Below, piece by piece: positions 1-5,921 of a DNA stretch of 12,825 nt (the stretch's first letter is position 1; each line of letters begins with the position of its first letter). The stretch comes from Tyzzerella sp. GTDB lineage: Bacteria; Bacillota; Clostridia; Lachnospirales; Anaerotignaceae. Location of the stretch: positions 1 to 12,825 of the forward strand of contig DXZA01000017.1 of NCBI GenBank assembly GCA_019415525.1, written 5' to 3'. The notes under the pieces were generated by a model. It was not told where the DNA came from. It saw nothing but the letters and a program-made list of their open reading frames with translations, and did no database searches. The translations under genes and the position numbers were made by a program.

Positions 1-117
1 AAATAATTTTTATAATAAATATCCAAATAAGTTTGAGTACGTTGATTTTATGAGATATTTATTAATTAAATTATAAAAAATTTAATTTCTCAGCTACTTT
101 TGTAAAATTCTTTTTTA
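1..117. other. AT-rich region downstream of tsf, with an A/T-only inverted repeat
   Basis: No gene is visible here. The stretch holds a perfect 9-bp inverted repeat made only of A and T, with arms at 64-72 and 79-87 and a 6-nt loop. It begins about 30 nt after the tsf stop. In the tsf direction it is not followed by a clear U-run, so it is at best a weak terminator or an mRNA 3'-end structure. In many Firmicutes pyrH and frr follow tsf, and they could lie just outside the left edge, but nothing in the window shows this. Confidence 0.3.
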
Positions 118-1050
118 TTACTGAGCTGCTTTAGCTACTTCCTCAGCAAAGTTTTCTTCTTTTTTAGCTAAACCTTCGCCTGTTTCAAAACGAACATAAC
201 GAGAAATTGTTATAGGAGCTCCTACAACTTTAGCAACAGAATCAATGTACTGTTTAACTGTCATATCACCATCTTTAACGTATGGCTGTTCAACAAGACA
301 GATTTCTTTCATTTCTTTGTGTAATCTACCAGTAATCATTTTTTCAATGATATTGTCTGGTTTAGAAGCATTTTTAGGGTCATTTTTAGCCTGCTGTGTA
401 AGAATTTCTTTTTCTTTTTCAATGAATTCAGCTGGTACATTTTCAACAGCAATAAATTTTGGATTTAAAGCTGCAATCTGCATAGCAACATTCTTTCCTA
501 ATTCTTCTAATTCAGCAGCTTCTTTTTCACAAGCAAGTTCAATAAGAACACCAATTCTACCGCCACCATGAACATATGATACTAAAGAACCAGCAACTTC
601 TCTAACATATTTTTCAAAACGTCTGATATTTAAGTTTTCTCCAATTACAGCTACCTGCTGGCTAAGAGCTTCTTTAACTGTGAAAGCTTCATCAAGGCTC
701 CATTTTTCTTCAAAGAACTCGTCCATATTAGCAGCTGATGATGATGCAGCCTGTTTTGCAACGTTTGCAACATAATCTTTGAATGTCTGGTTTTTAGCAA
801 CGAAGTCTGTTTCTGAGTTAACTTCTACGATAGCAGCTGATTTTTTATCTTCTGATACATAGATATCAACAAGACCTTCAGAAGCAATACGACCTGCTTT
901 TTTAGCTGAAGCAGCTAAACCTTTTTCTCTTAAATATTCAACTGCTTTTTCCATATCTCCATCAGTTTCTGTTAATGCTTTTTTACATTCAAGCATACCA
1001 ACGCCTGTCATTTCTCTAAGTTCTTTTACCATACTTGCTGTTATAGCCAT
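118..1050 (-). CDS. tsf: Translation elongation factor Ts (EF-Ts)
   Basis: EF-Ts is the cytoplasmic guanine nucleotide exchange factor that recycles EF-Tu-GDP to EF-Tu-GTP. The 310-residue protein has the N-terminal UBA-like domain (about residues 1-55, with MTGVGMLECKKAL), then the diagnostic TDFVAKN motif at 81-87 that contacts EF-Tu, then the dimerisation core with VHGGGRIGVLIEL. An upstream in-frame ATG at 1065 would add five residues, but it overlaps the Shine-Dalgarno itself. GGAGG at 1059-1063 sits 8 nt before the ATG at 1050, so 1050 is chosen. It follows rpsB by about 100 nt on the same strand, the classic S2/EF-Ts pair, and is probably cotranscribed from the rpsB promoter, modulated by the intergenic hairpin at 1098-1131. 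Length and motifs are complete. Confidence 0.97.
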   Translation of the reverse strand: MAITASMVKELREMTGVGMLECKKALTETDGDMEKAVEYLREKGLAASAKKAGRIASEGLVDIYVSEDKKSAAIVEVNSETDFVAKNQTFKDYVANVAKQAASSSAANMDEFFEEKWSLDEAFTVKEALSQQVAVIGENLNIRRFEKYVREVAGSLVSYVHGGGRIGVLIELACEKEAAELEELGKNVAMQIAALNPKFIAVENVPAEFIEKEKEILTQQAKNDPKNASKPDNIIEKMITGRLHKEMKEICLVEQPYVKDGDMTVKQYIDSVAKVVGAPITISRYVRFETGEGLAKKEENFAEEVAKAAQ

Positions 1051-1097
1051 TTTAAATACCTCCATATTTAAGTTTGTATTTCGTACTTTAAATCAAA

Positions 1098-1131
1098 AGA
1101 CCTCAGCCCATCTATTTTATGGCTGAGGTCT
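1098..1131 (-). terminator. rpsB-tsf intergenic hairpin, probable partial terminator or processing site
   Basis: A perfect 11-bp inverted repeat has arms AGACCTCAGCC (1098-1108) and GGCTGAGGTCT (1121-1131) with a 12-nt loop. In the direction of transcription (minus strand) the stem is followed by TTTGATTT, an interrupted U-run. It is by far the most GC-rich structure in this AT-rich area. It lies 18 nt downstream of the rpsB stop and about 50 nt upstream of the tsf start. I see no separate strong promoter for tsf in the gap, so a complete terminator would leave tsf unexpressed. A leaky terminator or attenuator that sets the S2:EF-Ts ratio, or an RNase or stabilising hairpin, fits better. Confidence 0.65.
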
Positions 1132-1149
1132 GGGCATACTCTTTTAAAA

Positions 1150-1881
1150 TTATTCAGCTGTTGCTTCTTCTACTTCTTCTTCAGCAGCAGTTGTCTGTTC
1201 ACCCTGTTTTGATTCGATAACTGCGTCTGCAATCTTAGCTGCAATAAGTTTTACTGCACGGATAGCATCGTCGTTACCTGGGATTACGTAATCAACTTCT
1301 TCAGGGTCACAGTTTGTATCAACGATAGCAACAATTGGAATACCAAGTGTATGAGCTTCCTGAATTGCTATTCTTTCTTTTCTTGGGTCAACAACGAACA
1401 TAACGTCTGGAATTTTTTTCATTTCTTTAATTCCACCAAGGTTTTTATCTAATTTTTCTTTTTCATGAAGTAAAGCTGCAACTTCTTTCTTTGGAAGTAC
1501 TTCGAAAGTACCGTCAGCCTGCATTTCTTCAAGCTCTTTTAATCTTGCAATTCTTGTTTTGATTGTTTCGAAGTTTGTAAGCATACCACCTAACCATCTC
1601 TGGTTTACATAGTACATTCCACATCTTTCAGCTTCTTCTTTAATTGAATCCTGAGCCTGTTTTTTTGTTCCAACGAAAAGGATTTCGCCACCATCTTTGA
1701 TAATATCAGCAACTGCAAAGTAAGCTTCGTCAACTTTCTTTACTGTTTTCTGAAGGTCGATGATGTAAATTCCATTTCTTTCTGCGAAGATGTATTCAGC
1801 CATTTTAGGGTTCCATCTTCTTGTTTGATGTCCAAAATGAACACCTGCTTCTAATAACTGTTTCATTGATATAACGCTCAT
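1150..1881 (-). CDS. rpsB: 30S ribosomal protein S2 (uS2)
   Basis: S2 is the late-assembling 30S protein that holds S1 or mRNA near the platform. The protein has 243 residues and opens MSVISMKQLLEAGVHFGHQ, the standard bacterial S2 N-terminus. It then carries RRWNPKMAEYIFAERNGIYI, the helical hairpin region, LGGMLTNFETI, the nucleotide-fold-like IPDVMFVVDPRKE, and VDTNCDPEEVDYVIPGNDDAIRA near the end. The C-terminus is an acidic Glu/Ala/Thr tail, common in clostridial S2. A TTG at 1917 would extend the frame by 12 residues. GAGGAGG at 1888-1894 lies 6 nt before the ATG at 1881 and decides for that start. A second purine-rich stretch (GGGGAGG, 1904-1910) lies just upstream. The gene is transcribed from the 1991-2019 promoter and followed by tsf. 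Confidence 0.98.
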   Translation of the reverse strand: MSVISMKQLLEAGVHFGHQTRRWNPKMAEYIFAERNGIYIIDLQKTVKKVDEAYFAVADIIKDGGEILFVGTKKQAQDSIKEEAERCGMYYVNQRWLGGMLTNFETIKTRIARLKELEEMQADGTFEVLPKKEVAALLHEKEKLDKNLGGIKEMKKIPDVMFVVDPRKERIAIQEAHTLGIPIVAIVDTNCDPEEVDYVIPGNDDAIRAVKLIAAKIADAVIESKQGEQTTAAEEEVEEATAE

Positions 1882-1984
1882 TTTTATCCTCCTCTGGTTA
1901 AATCCTCCCCATCTCAATTTGCAGACAACAACCTTTTAAAAGGCACCAGTTCCACTTTGAGATAAGTGTGTTTTATTAGTTACC
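1882..1984 (-). promoter_or_regulatory. Structured rpsB 5' leader, candidate autoregulatory element
   Basis: The predicted transcript has a leader of about 100 nt. Two nested inverted repeats are visible: an outer 7-bp pair, ATCTCAA (1911-1917) with TTGAGAT (1957-1963), and inside it the palindrome CCTTTTAAAAGG at 1932-1943. The outer stem ends just before a tandem of two SD-like sequences, GGGGAGG (1904-1910) and GAGGAGG (1888-1894). S2 is known to repress its own rpsB-tsf mRNA in enteric bacteria. Whether this leader binds S2 is inference. I cannot match it to a named leader family from sequence alone. Confidence 0.4.
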
Positions 1985-1990
1985 GGTGGT

Positions 1991-2019
1991 ATTATACCAC
2001 AGCTAAAACCACATTACAA
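1991..2019 (-). promoter_or_regulatory. rpsB-tsf promoter (sigma-A type, extended -10)
   Basis: On the minus strand TTGTAA (plus 2014-2019) is followed by a 17-nt spacer and a perfect TATAAT (plus 1991-1996), preceded by TGTGG so that a TGn extended -10 is present. Transcription should begin near 1984. The -10 box is at the centre of a perfect 15-nt palindrome, GTGGTATAATACCAC (1986-2000). The promoter begins about 33 nt after the U-run of the preceding gene's terminator, so rpsB-tsf is insulated from upstream transcription. Confidence 0.85.
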
Positions 2020-2051
2020 GTATTTTATTTTTAAATTTGTAAATTTTTATT

Positions 2052-2079
2052 AAAAAACCTCTACTTAGAAAGTAGAGGT
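2052..2079 (-). terminator. Rho-independent terminator overlapping the end of the 84-residue ORF
   Basis: The stem is CCTCTACTT (2058-2066) with AAGTAGAGG (2070-2078), loop of 3 nt, plus one outer A-T pair at 2057/2079. Read on the minus strand it is followed immediately by TTTTTT. The stop codon of the 84-residue ORF (2061-2063) lies in the 3' arm of the hairpin, so the last six codons encode the stem. It has no U-run in the plus direction, so it acts for minus-strand transcription and protects the rpsB promoter just beyond it. Confidence 0.9.
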
Positions 2080-2315
2080 AATATATGAAATAATATAAAA
2101 AACAATGTTGTTAAAGCCCAAAATAATATACTGTTAATAAATCCTCTTTTTCTATCTTTACCACCATTAATAAAATTTTCTATATTAAGCACAAATCCTA
2201 TTAACAGAAACAAAAATATATTTAATATAAAATTAGAAGGAAATTTGCCAAAAATATAAATTATTATAACACAACATATAGACTGTAATATCTTAAATTT
2301 ATATTTAGAAATCAT
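2061..2315 (-). CDS. Small three-helix membrane protein, function unknown
   Basis: I do not recognise the family. The 84-residue product is very hydrophobic, with three likely membrane helices at about residues 8-24, 27-45 and 60-82. The basic N-terminus (MISKYKFK) and the KDRKR loop between helices 2 and 3 predict both on the cytoplasmic side, with the C-terminus outside. The ATG at 2315 has AAGGGGG (2323-2329) 7 nt upstream. A TATAAT-like -10 upstream and a strong terminator at the end make it a complete single-gene transcription unit, which argues that it is real. It sits between topA and rpsB. In several clostridia this interval holds codY (from memory of gene order), which is not present here. 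Nothing suggests a catalytic role. Confidence 0.7.
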   Translation of the reverse strand: MISKYKFKILQSICCVIIIYIFGKFPSNFILNIFLFLLIGFVLNIENFINGGKDRKRGFINSILFWALTTLFFILFHILPLLSK

Positions 2316-2342
2316 ACTTATTCCCCCTTATTAAATTAGGTA

Positions 2343-2372
2343 ATTATAAGACTTAAACCAAATATATTTTAA
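2343..2372 (-). promoter_or_regulatory. Probable promoter of the 84-residue membrane protein gene
   Basis: TATAAT on the minus strand (plus 2343-2348) lies 14 nt upstream of the SD. The best -35 is TTAAAA (plus 2367-2372) with an 18-nt spacer, which is a 4/6 match to TTGACA. The -10 is convincing, while the -35 is weak in a region where A/T matches arise by chance. Confidence 0.45.
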
Positions 2373-2428
2373 AAACTTCTATATATTTTATATTGTATTA
2401 TTTAATTGACTAAATAAAATACTTATAC

Positions 2429-2456
2429 ATATAGTATCATAAATTAAATACTATAT
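2429..2456. repeat. 9-bp AT-rich inverted repeat downstream of topA
   Basis: ATATAGTAT (2429-2437) and ATACTATAT (2448-2456) are perfect inverted arms around a 10-nt loop, starting 22 nt after the topA stop. No U-run follows on the minus strand, so it is a poor intrinsic terminator. It could mark the 3' end of the dprA-topA mRNA or be an operator-like site upstream of the small membrane gene. Apart from this, 2373-2478 holds no gene. Confidence 0.35.
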
Positions 2457-2478
2457 CAATAATAGTTATTAAAAAAAT

Positions 2479-4575
2479 TTATACTTTTGGTTCTTCTTTT
2501 ATATAACCACATTGTACATTTGAGCAAACGATTTTAGGATTTTTAGTACCCTTTTCAACCATATAGTTTCCACATTTAGGGCAAACTTCACCTGTTGGTT
2601 TATTCCAAGACATAAAGTCGCACTCTGGATTATTTTCACAGCCGAAATATTTTCTTCCCTTTTTAGTCTTTTTAATCTGAATTTTACCACCACATTTAGG
2701 ACAATTTACACCTGCATCTTCAAAGAAAGGTTTAGCATTTTGGCACTCTGGAAACCCTGGACAAGCAAGGAATTTTCCATACTTTCCATATTTAACAACC
2801 ATATTTCTACCACATTTATCACAAATTACATCTGTAACTTCATCTTTTATTTCTATTTTACTAAGCTTTTCTTGTGCAGACTCAACAGCCTTTATAAAAT
2901 CAGGATAGAAATCTCTTATAATCTGTTTCCACTCCTGTTTTCCTTCTTCAACTTTATCAAGGTCATCTTCCATATTTGCAGTAAAATCTATATTTACTAT
3001 ATCCGGAAAATATGTTTTCATAATATCATTAATAACCTCTCCAAGCTCTGTTGGATAAAGCATTTTTGACTCTTTTACAACATAATTTCTAGCTTGTATT
3101 GTTGTAAGTGTTGGTGCATAAGTACTTGGTCTACCTACCCCAATTTCCTCTAATGTTTTTACAAGAGAAGCATCTGTAAAACGTGGAGGTGGCTGTGTAA
3201 AGTGCTGTGTTGGTATTATATCATTCACATTAAGTTTACTTCCAATTTCAACTTCTGGTATTTTTCCTTCTGCATCATCATCATTTTTATCATACACTTC
3301 AAGAAATCCTTTAAATTTTAAAACAGAACCTGAAGCTCTAAAAATATAATCTTTTACCTGTATCTTTAATGATTGTGTTTCATATACAGCCGGTGCCATT
3401 TGGCTTGCAATAAATCTTTCCCATATAAGTTTATAAAGTTTATATTGGTCATTTGAAAGTGATTCTTTAATACTTTCCGGAGTTCTTTTTGCACTTGTAG
3501 GACGTATTGCCTCATGAGCATCCTGTGTTTTACCTTTTGATTTATAAACTACTCTTTCAGGATTAAGATGTTCATTATCAAATGTATCAATTATAAAATT
3601 CTTTGCATCTTCATATGCCTCATCAGATATTCTCACAGAATCAGTTCTAATATATGAAACAAGACCTACTGTACCTTCACCTTTTATATCAACACCTTCA
3701 TACAACTGTTGAGCAATCATCATTGTTTTTTGCGTTGCCATATTAAGATGTTTACTTGCTTCCTGTTGAAGTGTACTTGTTGTAAAAGGTGCAACAGGTT
3801 TTTTAACTCTTGTACCTTTTTTATTATCTATAACAATAAAATCAGCTTCTTTAATTTCTTTTAATATATTTTCCACCTGTTCATTGTTTTTAAGCTCTAT
3901 TTTACCATCTGTATTCCCCGAAAATTTAGCGGTAATCTTTTTATTCTTATCTTTTAAAACAGCCTCTATAGTCCAATATTCTTCCGGTATAAAGCTATTT
4001 ATTTCATCTTCTCTGTCACAAATTATTCTTAGAGCAACAGATTGTACACGTCCTGCACTAAGACCTTTTTTAACTTTTTGCCAAAGAAGAGGGCTTATTG
4101 TATATCCAACAACTCTATCAAGAACACGTCTTGCCTGTTGTGCATCAACAAGGCTCATATCAATATCTCTAGCTTCTTTTATTGATTTTTTAACAGCATT
4201 TTTTGTAATTTCATTAAATGTAATTCTGCTTACATTTTTATCTTCAAGATTTAATGCTGTAATAAGATGCCAACTTATAGCCTCTCCCTCACGGTCAGGG
4301 TCAGTTGCCAAATATACTTTATCAGCACTTTTTGCTTCTTTTCTTAATTTACTTAAAAGTTCACCTTTACCTCTTATTGTTATATATTTAGGCTCAAAGT
4401 CATTTTCAATATCTATACCCATTTGACTTTTTGGTAAATCTCTTACATGTCCCATTGATGCTTCTATTTTATATGATGTTCCAAGAAATTTTTTAATTGT
4501 TTTTGCCTTTGCTGGTGATTCTACTATAACAAGGTTTTTATTTGTTGTTTTTTCTTTTTTATTCACAGCAGCCAT
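2479..4575 (-). CDS. topA: DNA topoisomerase I (type IA)
   Basis: TopA relaxes negative supercoils by a Mg-dependent single-strand break and passage through a 5'-phosphotyrosine link. The 698 residues give the usual Firmicutes layout. The Toprim domain comes first, with LVIVESPAKAKTI (catalytic Glu19) and TDPDREGE at 91-98 (acidic triad D92, D94, E96). The type IA core follows, with LSAGRVQSVALRI near 172-184 and the active-site block SYIRTDS, where Tyr308 is the nucleophile and Arg310 its partner. Three C-terminal four-cysteine zinc ribbons lie at about 585-611, 625-652 and 665-689. The ATG at 4575 has AAAGAGGTG 5 nt upstream (4581-4589). This SD overlaps the dprA stop codon, so the two genes are likely translationally coupled in one operon. 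All key residues are present. Confidence 0.98.
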   Translation of the reverse strand: MAAVNKKEKTTNKNLVIVESPAKAKTIKKFLGTSYKIEASMGHVRDLPKSQMGIDIENDFEPKYITIRGKGELLSKLRKEAKSADKVYLATDPDREGEAISWHLITALNLEDKNVSRITFNEITKNAVKKSIKEARDIDMSLVDAQQARRVLDRVVGYTISPLLWQKVKKGLSAGRVQSVALRIICDREDEINSFIPEEYWTIEAVLKDKNKKITAKFSGNTDGKIELKNNEQVENILKEIKEADFIVIDNKKGTRVKKPVAPFTTSTLQQEASKHLNMATQKTMMIAQQLYEGVDIKGEGTVGLVSYIRTDSVRISDEAYEDAKNFIIDTFDNEHLNPERVVYKSKGKTQDAHEAIRPTSAKRTPESIKESLSNDQYKLYKLIWERFIASQMAPAVYETQSLKIQVKDYIFRASGSVLKFKGFLEVYDKNDDDAEGKIPEVEIGSKLNVNDIIPTQHFTQPPPRFTDASLVKTLEEIGVGRPSTYAPTLTTIQARNYVVKESKMLYPTELGEVINDIMKTYFPDIVNIDFTANMEDDLDKVEEGKQEWKQIIRDFYPDFIKAVESAQEKLSKIEIKDEVTDVICDKCGRNMVVKYGKYGKFLACPGFPECQNAKPFFEDAGVNCPKCGGKIQIKKTKKGRKYFGCENNPECDFMSWNKPTGEVCPKCGNYMVEKGTKNPKIVCSNVQCGYIKEEPKV

Positions 4576-4587
4576 AATTTCACCTCT

Positions 4588-5685
4588 TTAAATCTTCTTC
4601 CTTATATATTTCATAGAAGGAAGCTTTTCTATGTATCCTGATATTTCAAGCGTAAATAATATATACTGTATTTCTGTTACATCTTTTTTAAGTTTATTTA
4701 CAATATAGTCTACGCTTACAGGTTCAAAAGAAATACATTCAAACACTTCTTTTTCATCTTTTGAAATATCTTCAGGAATACTGCTTATATATTTTTCAAT
4801 CTCTTCATCTTCATAAGACATACCTAATTCAAAAAGAATATCTTCAAAATTTGTTATTAATGGACAGCCTTGTTTTATAAGATTATTTGTACCTTCACTA
4901 AACTTACTTGTTATATTACCTGGTACAGCAAAAACATCTCGACCATTTTCCAATGCACTTTCAACTGTTGAAAAAGTACCACTACGTTCAGAAGCCTCAA
5001 CAACAACTATTGCTCTAGAAAGACCACTTATTATTCTATTTCTTGCAGGAAAATTATAAGGTGCTGGAGATGTTTTTGGTGGAAATTCAGATATAACACA
5101 ACCATTATCAATTATTTTTTCCATAAGTGCTCTATTTTCCGAAGGATAACATATATCAAGTCCACAACCAAGAACAGCTATTGTTTTTGCTTTGCCTGCA
5201 ATAGCACCCTTATGGGCAACTGTGTCAATACCTCTTGCCATTCCACTTACAATAACAAAATTTCTTTCTCCAAGGTCTTTTGCAAGATTAAATCCTACAC
5301 TTTTACCATAATCAGTACATCTTCTTGTGCCTATAATTCCTATTTTCTCAAGAGAATCATCAGGCATTATTCCTTTAATATAAAATCCAAAAGGAGGGTC
5401 ATATATATTTTTAAGTAACTTAGGATATTCTTTATCAAAATATGATATAAAACTCATATTATGCTTATCCATTAGTTCCATTATATTATAAACATAATCT
5501 TCATTTTTAGATTTTATTATTTTAAATGCAGTTTCACTTTTTATACCTTCAATATTATTAAGTTCATTTATATCTGCATTCCAAACATTTTCAGGGGTAT
5601 GAAAATAATCAAGTAAATAAAATATCTTTTTTCTGCTTATACCTTGAATATTAGAAAGCCATAAGCTATAAAATTTTTTATCCAA
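4588..5685 (-). CDS. dprA: DNA processing protein DprA/Smf (RecA loader)
   Basis: DprA binds incoming single-stranded DNA in the cytoplasm during natural transformation and loads RecA. It is also common in bacteria not known to be competent. The 365 residues show an N-terminal helix-hairpin-helix/SAM-like part (about 1-70). The Rossmann-like core follows, with GIIGTRRCTDYG at 117-127, VSGMARGIDTVAHKGA near 146-161, FPARNRIISGLS at 212-223, and SGTFSTVESALENGRDVFAV at 235-254 followed by PG. The protein ends in a winged-helix domain (about 305-365). The start is a TTG at 5685 with AAGGGGG (5694-5700) 8 nt upstream; no ATG lies nearby in frame. topA follows after 12 nt. Arginines in the parts I read are mostly AGA, unlike gapA where CGT is frequent. 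Confidence 0.97.
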   Translation of the reverse strand: MDKKFYSLWLSNIQGISRKKIFYLLDYFHTPENVWNADINELNNIEGIKSETAFKIIKSKNEDYVYNIMELMDKHNMSFISYFDKEYPKLLKNIYDPPFGFYIKGIMPDDSLEKIGIIGTRRCTDYGKSVGFNLAKDLGERNFVIVSGMARGIDTVAHKGAIAGKAKTIAVLGCGLDICYPSENRALMEKIIDNGCVISEFPPKTSPAPYNFPARNRIISGLSRAIVVVEASERSGTFSTVESALENGRDVFAVPGNITSKFSEGTNNLIKQGCPLITNFEDILFELGMSYEDEEIEKYISSIPEDISKDEKEVFECISFEPVSVDYIVNKLKKDVTEIQYILFTLEISGYIEKLPSMKYIRKKI

Positions 5686-5921
5686 AACTATTTCCCCCTT
5701 TTTTTGTCATTATGCAAACTATAATATATTCTTTTTAAAATAAATTCAACAAATTTTTTTCAACATAATACTATGATTTTTTCAAACTATCTATTTTTTC
5801 CCTTTTATATCAAGGTTTTTAAGACTTTAAAAATTTTTATATTTTTATATAAATATATAGATAAATTAAACATAAATTGGTATTATTTTTTATATAGCAA
5901 CAATGAAAAGAGGTTTTTAGT
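5686..5921. other. Divergent intergenic region between dprA and yifB
   Basis: This 236-nt, very AT-rich gap separates two divergent genes. The dprA side has a good promoter (5721-5749). For yifB, SD AAAGAGG is at 5907-5913, but I cannot pick a convincing plus-strand promoter among many A/T matches; TTTAAA near 5826 with a TATAAA-like box about 16 nt on is one option. I see no competence-type cin box, no strong hairpin and no small ORF. Confidence 0.5.
5721..5749 (-). promoter_or_regulatory. dprA-topA promoter
   Basis: On the minus strand TTGAAT (plus 5744-5749) and TATTAT (plus 5721-5726) are separated by exactly 17 nt, matching the sigma-A consensus at 4/6 and 5/6. Transcription should begin near 5714, giving a short leader of about 30 nt before the TTG start of dprA. 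Confidence 0.6.

Noticed and set aside
1051..1065. Upstream ATG start for tsf adding 5 residues
   Set aside because: The ATG overlaps the GGAGG that serves the ATG at 1050, and EF-Ts normally begins MAITA-like.
1882..1917. Upstream TTG start for rpsB adding 12 residues
   Set aside because: The extension encodes the SD region itself, and S2 homologues begin at MSVISMKQLLEAG.
1932..1943. CCTTTTAAAAGG palindrome as a stand-alone terminator or protein site
   Set aside because: It lies within the predicted rpsB leader without a U-run and is better treated as part of the leader fold.
3884..4426. 180-codon plus-strand ORF opposite topA
   Set aside because: It is the antisense shadow of a conserved topA region (Toprim and core) with no SD or recognisable domain.
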